DNA from: CAYGVT01 sp964353355
GTDB lineage: Archaea; Thermoplasmatota; DTKX01; GCA-020343715
Length of the DNA: 64,000 nt
Direction of reading: 5' to 3'
Assembly: GCA_964353355.1 (NCBI GenBank)
Contig: CAYGVT010000023.1
Span: 16,357-80,356, forward strand
Below are positions 1 to 8,744 of the stretch, piece after piece. The notes under the pieces are model-generated. The model was not told the origin of the DNA, did not search any database, and saw nothing but the letters and a program-made list of their open reading frames with translations. Both the position numbers and the translations under genes were made by a program. How positions within the stretch are numbered: the stretch's first letter is position 1; each line of letters opens with the position of its first letter.

Positions 1-1234
1 GGTAGACCGCGCCCGAGGGGTCGACGTACATGCCGTAGCAGTAGTCGGTGTCGGAGCCGCCGATGAAGGTACCGTAGAGGACCCTCGAGAGGTCCGAGGT
101 CAATGCGCACACGTACAGGTCCTGGCCGGCCACCTGGTTGTCGTAGGTGATGGGGGTTATGGGAAAGTCCTGGCTCTGCGTGTGGCCCATGGCGTAGACG
201 GTCCCGTCCTTGCCCAGGGCGACTTTGATGCCGTTCTCGACCTCCGTCCCGCCCAGGTAAGTTGAGTGCTCTATGGCGGGATCGATGACCAGGGGAAGCG
301 TCTCGTCGCGCCCCTCGACCTCGAAGCCCACCGCGCACTCGGTGAGGAGGCGGAAGGCGCAGCCCACGGGGTGGCGCACGCCGCCGACCTCCTGGAAGGC
401 CACGGGCGCATGGTCCCTCACCTCGCCCCCGTCCGTCCGTGCGATGAGGTCGCCCGTCGCATCGTCGACCTCGAGTTCCCGCGCCCCCTCGTAGGAGAGC
501 TGGACCCTGGCGAGGTCCGCGTAAGGCTCCAGGAGGACGTCGTACTTGAGCGCCCCGCCCTCGATGCGGTAGACCAGGTCCACGCCTGGCCACAGGCCCC
601 TGTAGGTCACCACGGCGTAGTCGGGCGCCCCCGCGACGTGGCGGGAGGGGTCGTTCCCGACCAGGAGGCTCGTGGTGCTGCCGAGGGGGCGCTCCCCCGA
701 GGGTCGCGCCCCGCTCGCCCCCAGGAACCTCACGCGCAGCTCGGACGCGCCCTGTCCCCCCTCCGGGGCCCCCGTGCGGACCAAGACGCCTTCCCCGTCG
801 AGACGCGCTGTCATCGGACCGCACATCGCCAGGAAGCCGTCCACGCCCCCGGCGGGGCTCGCGCCAAGCCCGATGAAGCGCCCCGTGTAGGGGGAGAGCC
901 GCTCAATGACCTCGGAGGCGCTCGGGTGGGGGGCGGCGTGGCCCATGAGCGGGGCGTCCGAGGCCGTTGTGGCCGGCGGTTGCGCCAGGGCCGTTGACCC
1001 AGCGAGGGCGGACATGAGGCACGCGAAAGGCGCGAGGAGGAGGGCGATTGCGATCAGCGGGACCGCCGCGCGCCATCCTCGTTCGCGGGCACGGCCTTCG
1101 CGGGTGCCTCCAGGGAACCCCACCAGCGCCGAGCGGCACATCGACGGCACGCCCCCGCCGGCGTCCACGTCCAGTCCAATGCCCCGGCCCATTCCCCGGC
1201 CTATTCCCCGGCCCGTCATCTGGCCCAACCCCAT
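1..1234 (-). CDS. SBBP-repeat surface protein, C-terminus cut by window edge
   Basis: Partial gene running off the left edge; about 411 residues are visible. A hydrophobic segment at about residues 50-75 looks like a late signal peptide or anchor. It is followed by a beta-rich N-terminal domain of the kind that precedes SBBP propellers, then the first SBBP blades (HSTYLGG and GTFIGGSDTD motifs). The start ATG at 1234 shares its A with the TGA of the upstream gene (TGATG overlap) and has GAGGAG just before it, so the two are probably translationally coupled. An in-frame ATG at 1219 is an alternative. The first 20 residues are a Gly-Arg run encoded by three 12-bp repeats, so a later start is also possible. 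It is a relative of the neighbouring gene, presumably exported; its ligand is unknown. Confidence 0.8.
   Translation of the reverse strand, partial: MGLGQMTGRGIGRGMGRGIGLDVDAGGGVPSMCRSALVGFPGGTREGRARERGWRAAVPLIAIALLLAPFACLMSALAGSTALAQPPATTASDAPLMGHAAPHPSASEVIERLSPYTGRFIGLGASPAGGVDGFLAMCGPMTARLDGEGVLVRTGAPEGGQGASELRVRFLGASGARPSGERPLGSTTSLLVGNDPSRHVAGAPDYAVVTYRGLWPGVDLVYRIEGGALKYDVLLEPYADLARVQLSYEGARELEVDDATGDLIARTDGGEVRDHAPVAFQEVGGVRHPVGCAFRLLTECAVGFEVEGRDETLPLVIDPAIEHSTYLGGTEVENGIKVALGKDGTVYAMGHTQSQDFPITPITYDNQVAGQDLYVCALTSDLSRVLYGTFIGGSDTDYCYGMYVDPSGAVY
1179..1214. repeat. three 12-bp tandem repeats
   Basis: Three copies of a 12-bp unit (attccccggccc with one change in each of two copies) lie at 1179-1190, 1191-1202 and 1203-1214. 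They sit in the N-terminal codons of the leftmost gene and encode Gly-Arg-Gly-Ile/Met. Copy number may vary between strains. Confidence 0.7.
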
Positions 1235-4200
1235 CACTCCTCGTACTTGTGCTTGAGCTCCCTGTAGGTATCCTCGGATATCCGTCCCTCGAGGAGCAGG
1301 TTCTCCAGCTGCGTCAGCTTCTTGGTGCTTTCCTCCTCTGGAGTCGTCGCGGTCGCGGCCTCCCCGGGGCCCCTGCTCTCCCGCATGAAGGTGCCCACGT
1401 TGGTCCTGTCGGAGTTGTACCAATGGCCCTTGATCCTGACCACTGGTGCGCCGTCCGGGAGCTCGCCCCCCTCGCCATCGACGATGGTCCTGGCGAGCTC
1501 GGCGATGTCCCACCCGCTCAGCGACGTGGGCAGCCCCTGGGGAAGCTGGGTCAGGGCCCTCATCACCTCACGGACCTCCCGCGTCCGCTCGCGGTCGGCC
1601 TCCTCCTCCTCGGTGAGCGGAGCGGCGGGTCCGGCCACCGGCGGGGCTGGCGCCGCCGCGGGGGCGACCGACGCCTCGGAGGCGCGCTGCGCCTCGAGCT
1701 GGGCCACCACGTTGGACAGGCTGACGTTGAGGCGCGCCAGGTCGCCCTCCATCGCGATGGGCCTCGCGGGGGTGCCCGCGGGGCCCCCCGCCGAGGACGG
1801 CACGGCGGGCGCGAGCGGGACGACCACCGCCTCCTCCTCCCCCTCGGCCTCCTCCACCCATTCCTCCCGGGGCTTCCTCCGGGACCTGCCGATGACTACG
1901 ACGGCCACCACGACCCCGATGATGGCCAGGACGACCACCGCCAAGGCGATGCCCGCCGACCCCGTGAGGAAGGACGGCTCCTCGGGAGGTGGCGGCGGAG
2001 GCACGTACCTCTCCAGCACCGTAAGGTCGAACCAGGCGGAGACCGCGTACTGGCCATCGCTGACGGTGACCGTCACGAGGTGCGACCCCACCGCGAGCGC
2101 GTCCGTCGTGAAACTGAGCGAGGACGGGGTGGTGAGCTCCCTCAGCGTCCCGGAGACGTTGGATGTCCATGTCGCGCGGAGCACCTGGCCGAACTCTGCG
2201 TCGGGGTCGTAGACACCGATGGCGAAGGTGACGTTCGTCCCCTCCTCGACGATGGTGTGGTTGGCGGGCTCCGTGACGGACAGCATGCTCGGCGGGTCAT
2301 TGACGTTCTCGACGCGGGCCTCGAGCAGGAGCGTCGCCACGCCGCCGTTCTGGTCGTCGACGGAGACGGTGGCGGTGAAGTTGCCGACCTCCTTGAAGGG
2401 GGCCGTCACCCTGACGGAGCCGTTCTGGAAGACCGACACACCGTCCCAGGAGCCCGCTGCGAGCCCGTACCTGAACACGGTGCTCTCCTCGTCCGTCACG
2501 TCCAGCTGGAACCACCTCTCCTCGTCCTCGTTCATGACGATGAGCACCGGCGATGGCATGCCGATGAGCCCCGCGACGACGGGTGGGTCGTTGACCTCCT
2601 CCACCTGCACCTCGAAGCCCCCCTCCGTCCTCAGCAGCCCGTCGCTCGCGTTGAAGAAGACCGTGTGCTCGGGCATCCATCGGGTGTAGAGCAGCGTGAG
2701 GTTCATGCCCTCGACCCTGACGACGTGCGGGTCGTCGCACGAGAGGGTCAGCTGCTCGAACGGCGTGTCCTCATCCTCGATGTAGGGGCCGAGGTCGATG
2801 GTCTTCTGCTCGTTCTCCACGAAGAGCTTGGGAGAGACCCCGTGCACGATGGGCGGGTCGTTCCTCTCCTCCACCGTGACCGTGAGCGTCGCGTACGCGC
2901 GGCCGTGCGCGTCGGCGACCTCGATGGGGACCGTCACGCTGAAGCCGCCGAGCCGGAAGAGGAACCGGAGCTCCTGGCCCTGCACGGTGCAGTTCCTCTC
3001 GCGCACCAGGACGCGCAGCTCCTCGACGGGCGTGTCGATGTCGTGGAGGAAGGGGGTGAGGTTGAGCACGCTCGTCATGTCCTCGATGGCCGTGAACGGC
3101 TCGAGCGGGTCGATGGTGGGCAGGTCGTCCACGGGCGTGACGGTGAAGTGCATCGAGGCGGGCGTGCGGAGGAGGCCGTCGGTGACGTTGATGTGCACCG
3201 TGTGCTCGAGCATGCCCTCGGGGAACAGGACGGTGAGCTCGAGCCCCCGGGCCGTCGCGTAGGGGTCGGAGACATCGATGCTCAGCTCGGAGGTGTCGTT
3301 GTCGTGGTCCACGATGTTGGCGGTGAGGTTGATGGTCCTCGGCTCGTCCTCGACGGCCGTCCACTCGACGGGGATGGTGCACTGCGGGGCGTCGTTGACG
3401 GGGTCCACGGTGAAGTTCACCACCCCGAGCGAGTCCATGGAGCCGTCGGTCAGACTGAGCCCCACGCTCGCCGCCAGCACCCCGTTCGGGAAGGTGAAGG
3501 TCACGTTGAGCTTGTCGATGGCGGCCACGAAGGGCGAGGTCGAGGTGATGCTCAGGTCGTCGATGGGGGTGTCGGGGTCCGTGACGTTGTCGCGGAACGA
3601 GACGTTCAGCGGCACGTCCTCCACGGCGTGCAGCGTGCTCAGCGCGAGCCATGCGGGCGGAAGCCCGAGGCTGACGGAGATGACGAAGGCGTCGATGCCC
3701 CCGTTGTGGCTGGTGTCGTAGGAGCCGGTCTTCGTGGGGAAGGACGGGCTGTAGGTGTACCCACAGATGACCACGCCCGTCGCCCCGCGGAGGGCTATCG
3801 CCGCCCCTTGCTCCATCTGGGTGCCGCCGAGGTAGGTCGAGAAGAGCAGGGCGCTGCCATCCTTCGCGATCTTGGCGTAGATGGCGTCGTTGTCGCCTGC
3901 CCATTGCTTGTACAGCGCGTTGGCGGTGACCGGGTAGTCGTCGCTCATCGACCTGCCGGTGATGTGCGCGTAACCCGCCACGTCGATGGCGATGCCCATC
4001 GCCATATCCTCGTCGGAGCCCCCGATGTAGGTCGAGTACCGGAGCGCCGTCAGGTCGGCATCGAGCTTGCACACGAAGATGTCGCGACTGCCGCCGAGGG
4101 TGTTGTCGAGCGCGTTGAGCATCGGGAAGTTGTTGCTCTGCGTGTGCCCGCACACGTAGGGCTCACCCTCCGTGTCGATGGTCATCGAGAAGGGCTGGTC

Positions 4201-5796
4201 ATCGGAGGAGCCGCCGATGTAGGTCGCGTGCAGCAGGGAGGCGCCGTCGGCGGAGAGCTCGGCGACGTATACGTCGAGGCCGCCGTTGGGCGAGCGGTCG
4301 TAGGCGTCCGCGCTCGCGGTGATCCCGCTCTGGGTCTGGCCGGTCAAGTAGACGTCCCCGCCCGCGGTCACGACCATGCTCTCCGCCGCGTCCATCCCGG
4401 CGCCGCCGAGGTGGGTGGCCCACATGAGCTTGTAGTCGCTGGCGTTGAACTTCGTGAGGAACGCGTCATAGTTGCCGCCGAAGGTCTGCTGGTAGGTCCC
4501 GGCGGTCGAGGGAATGCCATCCCATGTCGTCCCTGACAAGTAGACGTCGCCCGCGGCGTCCTGTCCCACCCTCCAGCCGCGGTCGCGCCCGCTCCCGCCG
4601 AAGTAGGTCGAGAAGACCAGGTCGTCCCCGGCGGCGTTGACCTTCAGCAGGTAGGCCTCGTGGTCGCCGTTGGCCGTGGGGTCGTTGGCGTTCTTGGTCG
4701 GGAAGTCCGTGCTCAGGGTCTCCCCCGCCATGAGGACCTCGCCCGAGCCCAGGAGGAACATCCCCATCTGCCAGTCATCGCCCGAGCCCCCGATGAAGGT
4801 CGAGGAGAGCAGGTCCGAGCCGTCCGGTTTGAGCTTGAGCAGGAACGCGTCGGCGTCGCCATTCCATGTGCTGTCGTAGGCACCAGGCATTATCGGGAAC
4901 CCGGAGCTGGATGTGTAGCCCACCACGTAGACGTTCCCGGCCGAGTCCACTCTCAGGTCCCTCCCCAACTCATCTTCCGACGAGCCCACGAAGGTCCCGA
5001 AATTGAGGCTCGGGTCTATCGTGAGCGGGAGGGTGGGGTCGCGGCCCCGCACGTGGAACCCGACGCGGTCGCCGTCGAGGGCCGCGAAGCCGCACCCGAC
5101 GGCATCGCGGCCGGCGCGCCCCTCCTGGAACGCGACGGGGGCCGAGTCCCTGACCTCGCCCGCAGCGGTCCGGAGCACGAGGTCGCCGGTGAGGGGGTCG
5201 ACGCACAGGCCATCGACGCCATCGAAGGCGAAGCGCACCGCGTCGGGGTCGGCGCGGGGCGCGACGAGGATATCGTACTTGAGCCGTCCGCCCATCAGCG
5301 TGAACGCTATGTCGATGCCGTCGTAGGGCTCGTAGTAGACGACGCTCCTGAAGTCGGGAGCCCCATGGACCCAAGACGCCGGGTCGTCCCCGAGCAGGAA
5401 GCTGGTGCGGTGTCCCAGCGGACCCGAGCCCGACGGGGCGACGGACCGCGCGCCGTCGAAGGACATGGTATAAACCGCGCGCGGGTCGCCAGGCGACGCC
5501 CCGCCGACGGAGTAGGTGACGCCCTTGGCATCGAATCGCGCGCACATGCCGGAGCCCATGGCGCAGTAGACGGCTCCCCCCTCCTCGGCCGGTCCCGCGA
5601 CCTCGATGAGATGGGATGTCAGGGAGCCGAGCGCGGCGCCGTCCAGCGCGGGCAGGGCGGGGGCCGGGGTGTCTCCAGGCACCGCGCCCGTGTCGATGTA
5701 TGTAAGGCCATCGGGGTCAAGGTGCAATGCCATCGGGGCCCACGGCGCCATCAAGACAGAGGCCGTGACCAGGAGCAGAGCCCTATAAGTCCACAC
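1234..5796 (-). CDS. Membrane-anchored SBBP propeller / cadherin-like protein with cytosolic SHOCT-like tail
   Basis: About 1520 residues. Order: signal peptide (1-25); beta-rich N-terminal domain (about 40-265); about eight SBBP blades with STYxGGS motifs (about 265-725); about five cadherin-like modules ending in VNDAP, VDDLP, RNDPP or VNDPP (725-1260); a proline run; one membrane span (about 1275-1298); a cytosolic Ala/Glu/Pro-rich stretch; and a final 30-residue SHOCT-like helix pair (LENLLLEGRISEDTYRELK). It is probably a surface adhesin or receptor anchored by the span. An ATG at 5826 is in frame, but the TATA-like box centred near 5841 puts transcription start near 5815, so GTG 5796, which opens a clean signal peptide, is preferred. 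It is followed directly by a second SBBP gene. Function beyond surface binding is unknown. Confidence 0.85.
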   Translation of the reverse strand: MWTYRALLLVTASVLMAPWAPMALHLDPDGLTYIDTGAVPGDTPAPALPALDGAALGSLTSHLIEVAGPAEEGGAVYCAMGSGMCARFDAKGVTYSVGGASPGDPRAVYTMSFDGARSVAPSGSGPLGHRTSFLLGDDPASWVHGAPDFRSVVYYEPYDGIDIAFTLMGGRLKYDILVAPRADPDAVRFAFDGVDGLCVDPLTGDLVLRTAAGEVRDSAPVAFQEGRAGRDAVGCGFAALDGDRVGFHVRGRDPTLPLTIDPSLNFGTFVGSSEDELGRDLRVDSAGNVYVVGYTSSSGFPIMPGAYDSTWNGDADAFLLKLKPDGSDLLSSTFIGGSGDDWQMGMFLLGSGEVLMAGETLSTDFPTKNANDPTANGDHEAYLLKVNAAGDDLVFSTYFGGSGRDRGWRVGQDAAGDVYLSGTTWDGIPSTAGTYQQTFGGNYDAFLTKFNASDYKLMWATHLGGAGMDAAESMVVTAGGDVYLTGQTQSGITASADAYDRSPNGGLDVYVAELSADGASLLHATYIGGSSDDQPFSMTIDTEGEPYVCGHTQSNNFPMLNALDNTLGGSRDIFVCKLDADLTALRYSTYIGGSDEDMAMGIAIDVAGYAHITGRSMSDDYPVTANALYKQWAGDNDAIYAKIAKDGSALLFSTYLGGTQMEQGAAIALRGATGVVICGYTYSPSFPTKTGSYDTSHNGGIDAFVISVSLGLPPAWLALSTLHAVEDVPLNVSFRDNVTDPDTPIDDLSITSTSPFVAAIDKLNVTFTFPNGVLAASVGLSLTDGSMDSLGVVNFTVDPVNDAPQCTIPVEWTAVEDEPRTINLTANIVDHDNDTSELSIDVSDPYATARGLELTVLFPEGMLEHTVHINVTDGLLRTPASMHFTVTPVDDLPTIDPLEPFTAIEDMTSVLNLTPFLHDIDTPVEELRVLVRERNCTVQGQELRFLFRLGGFSVTVPIEVADAHGRAYATLTVTVEERNDPPIVHGVSPKLFVENEQKTIDLGPYIEDEDTPFEQLTLSCDDPHVVRVEGMNLTLLYTRWMPEHTVFFNASDGLLRTEGGFEVQVEEVNDPPVVAGLIGMPSPVLIVMNEDEERWFQLDVTDEESTVFRYGLAAGSWDGVSVFQNGSVRVTAPFKEVGNFTATVSVDDQNGGVATLLLEARVENVNDPPSMLSVTEPANHTIVEEGTNVTFAIGVYDPDAEFGQVLRATWTSNVSGTLRELTTPSSLSFTTDALAVGSHLVTVTVSDGQYAVSAWFDLTVLERYVPPPPPPEEPSFLTGSAGIALAVVVLAIIGVVVAVVVIGRSRRKPREEWVEEAEGEEEAVVVPLAPAVPSSAGGPAGTPARPIAMEGDLARLNVSLSNVVAQLEAQRASEASVAPAAAPAPPVAGPAAPLTEEEEADRERTREVREVMRALTQLPQGLPTSLSGWDIAELARTIVDGEGGELPDGAPVVRIKGHWYNSDRTNVGTFMRESRGPGEAATATTPEEESTKKLTQLENLLLEGRISEDTYRELKHKYEE

Positions 5797-5834
5797 TTGT
5801 ACACCCCAGACGACTGGCCATGACATTGGCCGAG

Positions 5835-5847
5835 GGTATTATTATCC
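5835..5847 (-). promoter_or_regulatory. TATA-like promoter of the 1520-residue SBBP gene
   Basis: Minus-strand GGATAATAATACC. Its centre at 5841 predicts initiation near 5815, downstream of ATG 5826, and therefore favours the GTG start at 5796. Confidence 0.55.
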
Positions 5848-6030
5848 TTTCTGAGTGCGTTAGGCCTGGAGGCGGGAGCGCGCGAACGTGGAAATCGTCG
5901 TTTGGGACGATGGGTCCCAGCCCGATGGAGATGCGACGCCATCCGCGCGGTCGTCGACCGCTCCCGGCATATCGGGCGGGGCAGGCCAGGGGGGTGGGCG
6001 CGGCGCGCCGGGTTGCGAGGGACGGGGGCG

Positions 6031-7266
6031 CTAGAGCTTGTGGAGCAGGAGCGACGCTACCGCTGCGATGCCCTTGGTGGGGCGCGGCGCCCTGCTTGCG
6101 ATGAAGGACACGACCGCCTCATGGTGCATGTTGATGTAGGCGCCGATGAGGATGGTGAGCACCGAGGCGACGACTATGACGGGGTACAGGAAGTCGGATG
6201 TGACCCCCGTCGCGTGCCCCTGCCTGGCGATGATGTAGGAGAACTCCCCCATCGCCACCATCGCGAGCCCCACCCTGAGAGCGGTCCTCCTGTCCACGCC
6301 GAAGATGCGCCCCCCGAGGTACGCGAGGGCCGGCTTCGCGGCGACGAACGCCACGGCGATGACCGTGATGGGCAGCCAATGCTCGACGACGACGCTCGGG
6401 TCGACCAGCATCCCGATGCTGACGAAGAAGATGGCCGAGAACGCGTCCTTGACGGGCCACACCTCCTTCTCGAACCGCGCCCTGTCGGGGCACCCGCCCA
6501 GGACGGCCCCGGCGACGAAGGCGCCTATCGCCATCGAGAACCCGACGAGGTGGGCGAGGAGCGCGAAGCCGAAGCAGAGCCCCAGCGCCGTGAGGAGGTA
6601 GACCTCCCGGGACCCTGACGACGAGGCATGTGCCGCCAGCCGGGGCGCGACCAGGTAGGCGCAGGCGATGAAGAGGCCGACGAAGACCGCGATGTTGGCG
6701 AGCGTGATGGCCAGGCCCAGGAGCCTGAGCTCGCCCGTGACGGCGATGCCGGTCATGGTCGTGAGGAGGAACACCGCCACGAGGTCCTCGATGACGAGGA
6801 TCCCCGCGACTATCTGGCTTCCCCTCTCGCCCTGGGCGCGCCTCTCCAGGATGCCCTTGGTCACGACCGCGGTGCTGCTCATGGCGACCATCGCGCCGAG
6901 GAAGAGCGAGTCCATCCGGGACCAGCCGAAGGCCAGCCCGGTGGCGAGGCCGATGACGATCATCCCGGCGATGGCGAACACGCCCGTGAAGGAGGAGACG
7001 AGCCCGGTGCTCCGCAGCCTCCCGAGGTTGAAGGTCAGCCCCACGGAGAACATGATGACGACGATGGCGAGCTCGGTCGTGACGTCGATGAGCCGCACTT
7101 CCCCGATGGCGAGCATCCGTGGCACGTAGGGTCCGATGAGCGCGCCCGCGATGATGTATCCGATGACCATGGGCTGCCGCGTCCTGCGGAAGAGGACGAG
7201 GACGAGCGCGACCGCGGCTATCGTGACGGGGATGTCTACGAGTAGGGCAGCCTCGGCACCGGCCAT
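6031..7266 (-). CDS. Kef/NapA-type cation:proton antiporter (CPA2 family)
   Basis: A 411-residue integral membrane protein with about 12 hydrophobic segments and the monovalent cation:proton antiporter-2 pattern. PMVIGYIIAGALIGP is in the second span and an acidic IEDLVAV sits mid-protein where the family carries its ion-binding Asp or Glu-Asp pair. It lacks C-terminal TrkA-N or TrkA-C regulatory domains, so it resembles stand-alone archaeal NapA/Kef-like exchangers. Substrate (Na+ or K+) cannot be told from sequence. ATG 7266 was chosen because a TATA box at 7291-7300 places initiation within 2-4 nt of it, giving a leaderless mRNA; a TTG at 7278 is in frame but upstream of that point. Confidence 0.87.
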   Translation of the reverse strand: MAGAEAALLVDIPVTIAAVALVLVLFRRTRQPMVIGYIIAGALIGPYVPRMLAIGEVRLIDVTTELAIVVIMFSVGLTFNLGRLRSTGLVSSFTGVFAIAGMIVIGLATGLAFGWSRMDSLFLGAMVAMSSTAVVTKGILERRAQGERGSQIVAGILVIEDLVAVFLLTTMTGIAVTGELRLLGLAITLANIAVFVGLFIACAYLVAPRLAAHASSSGSREVYLLTALGLCFGFALLAHLVGFSMAIGAFVAGAVLGGCPDRARFEKEVWPVKDAFSAIFFVSIGMLVDPSVVVEHWLPITVIAVAFVAAKPALAYLGGRIFGVDRRTALRVGLAMVAMGEFSYIIARQGHATGVTSDFLYPVIVVASVLTILIGAYINMHHEAVVSFIASRAPRPTKGIAAVASLLLHKL

Positions 7267-7290
7267 CGCACGGGCCAAGGCCGGTGACGG

Positions 7291-7300
7291 TATATCATAC
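7291..7300 (-). promoter_or_regulatory. TATA box of the antiporter gene (leaderless)
   Basis: Minus-strand GTATGATATA, centred about 28 nt before ATG 7266. Confidence 0.6.
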
Positions 7301-7472
7301 TAGCCACCCCATCCTCACCCGTAATTCTCATGGACGGGAGGGAATCATCGCCCTTGGGACGGCCCCGTGCGCTGCATGGCCGCGTCCAGCGGTCCATCGC
7401 CGGCGCGCGCCTGGCGCGCGCCTGGCGCGCGCGGGCCATTGTCATCGCCCGTGGCCCCTCGCGGCTCCGGCC

Positions 7473-8573
7473 CTATCCGTGCTCGTGCCTGTGGTGCGTG
7501 TCCGGCCAGTGCGGGTGGTCGTGGACGACGCGCTCGTGGGAGTGCTCGTGCGTGTGCGGCTCCGGGGTCCCCGCCGGGTGCTCGTGGCCGTGGTGGAGGT
7601 CGCCGTGCACGTGCTCGTGCGCGTGCACCGTGCCCTCGTGCGCGTGCGCGTGCGAGTGCCGCTCTAGCACGATGAGGGCCGTCCCCGCGGCCATAATCGC
7701 GGCGGCGGGCAGCATGGCCCATCCGAGGTGCTCCCGCAGCACCACGAGCGACACGCCCGCGCCCACGAAGGGCGCCATGCTGAAGAACGCGCCCGTCCTC
7801 GACGCGCCCATCGCGCGCAGGGCGCGCACGAACAGGACCAGGCTCAGGCCGTAGCTCAGCGCGCCCAGGAGCAGCGCGTAGGCCGTCCCGGTCGCGGACG
7901 GCACGCCCCCGCCCGCGACCGCGAGCCCGAGCGCGAGCGAGGCCGACCCCGCGACGAGGCCCTTGACCATCGATATCTGCACGGGGTCGCGGTCCGAGAT
8001 GCGGCGCGTGAGGTTGTTGTCCACGCCCCAGCCCACGCCTGCCACCACCAGCAGGGCCGGGCCGGCGAGGCTGAAGGACCCCGACCCGGGGTCCCAGCTC
8101 AGCAGCACGCCCCCCGCGGTCATGAACGCGAGCGCGGCCCAGAGGCGGGGCCCGGTGTGCTCGGCGAACACGAGGGCCGCGATGAGGGCCGTGGCCACGC
8201 CCTCGAGGTTGAGCAGCAGCGACGCCGTGAAGCCGGTCGTCCTCTCGAGGCCCGCCATGAGGGCGATTGGCGCGATTATCCCACCGGACACGGTCGCGCC
8301 CGCGAGCCACGGGACGTCCGCGCGGCGCAATCGGGCGCCGCTATCGCCGGTGCCGCCCCCCGCACCGCCGTCGCGGCGTGCGGGGCGGGCGGCCAGCATC
8401 GCCACCCGCACCACGGCCATGCCCGCGAAGGCGCCGAGGTACAGCACGCCGGCGAGCGCCACCGGGCCCATCTCGCCCACGAGGAGCTTGGCGAGCGGCG
8501 GGCTCGCCCCGAACAGCGCCATCGAGGCGAGGATGGTGGCCAGCGGGCGGGTCGCGCCGGGGGGTCTGCCCAT
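7473..8573 (-). CDS. DMT/EamA-type transporter with His-rich C-terminal tail
   Basis: 366 residues with two EamA repeats, about ten membrane spans in residues 10-305 (GASPPLAKLLVGEMGP in the first). Such proteins export or import small metabolites. After the last span comes a roughly 60-residue tail with 23 histidines in HxH patterns, as in zinc, nickel and cobalt handling proteins. The tail suggests a divalent metal substrate, or metal buffering on one face of the membrane; this is inference. The start is the ATG at 8573, preceded by an AT-rich minus-strand element near 8598-8606. The gene is divergent from the first glycosyltransferase gene. Confidence 0.8.
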   Translation of the reverse strand: MGRPPGATRPLATILASMALFGASPPLAKLLVGEMGPVALAGVLYLGAFAGMAVVRVAMLAARPARRDGGAGGGTGDSGARLRRADVPWLAGATVSGGIIAPIALMAGLERTTGFTASLLLNLEGVATALIAALVFAEHTGPRLWAALAFMTAGGVLLSWDPGSGSFSLAGPALLVVAGVGWGVDNNLTRRISDRDPVQISMVKGLVAGSASLALGLAVAGGGVPSATGTAYALLLGALSYGLSLVLFVRALRAMGASRTGAFFSMAPFVGAGVSLVVLREHLGWAMLPAAAIMAAGTALIVLERHSHAHAHEGTVHAHEHVHGDLHHGHEHPAGTPEPHTHEHSHERVVHDHPHWPDTHHRHEHG

Positions 8574-8643
8574 CGGGGAGCGGCAGCGCTCGCCGTGTTA
8601 TTCTGCCTTTCCCCGCCGCCCCGCGGTGGTGGGGAGCTAGGTA

Positions 8644-8651
8644 GATATAAG
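8644..8651 (+). promoter_or_regulatory. TATA box before the glycan island
   Basis: GATATAAG on the plus strand, about 97 nt upstream of ATG 8745. It implies a leader of about 70 nt for the GT4 gene. Confidence 0.5.
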
Positions 8652-8744
8652 TCCGAAGCCCAATCCGAGGCGCCGCCGCCCACTGGGTGGGGGGACCAGC
8701 ATCCCCAGTGCCCGCAGGGGGCGGAGGCCGGCAGGGTCGAGGTC

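Noticed and set aside
1048..4536. Very long open frame on the plus strand, opposite the 1520-residue SBBP gene
   Set aside because: It is Arg/Gly/His-rich with no domains. GC-rich DNA with strong third-position bias leaves the antisense frame open; the minus-strand frame has signal peptide, repeats and membrane span.
7728..8744. Upstream extension of the first GT4 frame
   Set aside because: The extension is opposite the DMT transporter gene and has no conserved content; GT4 homology starts right after ATG 8745.
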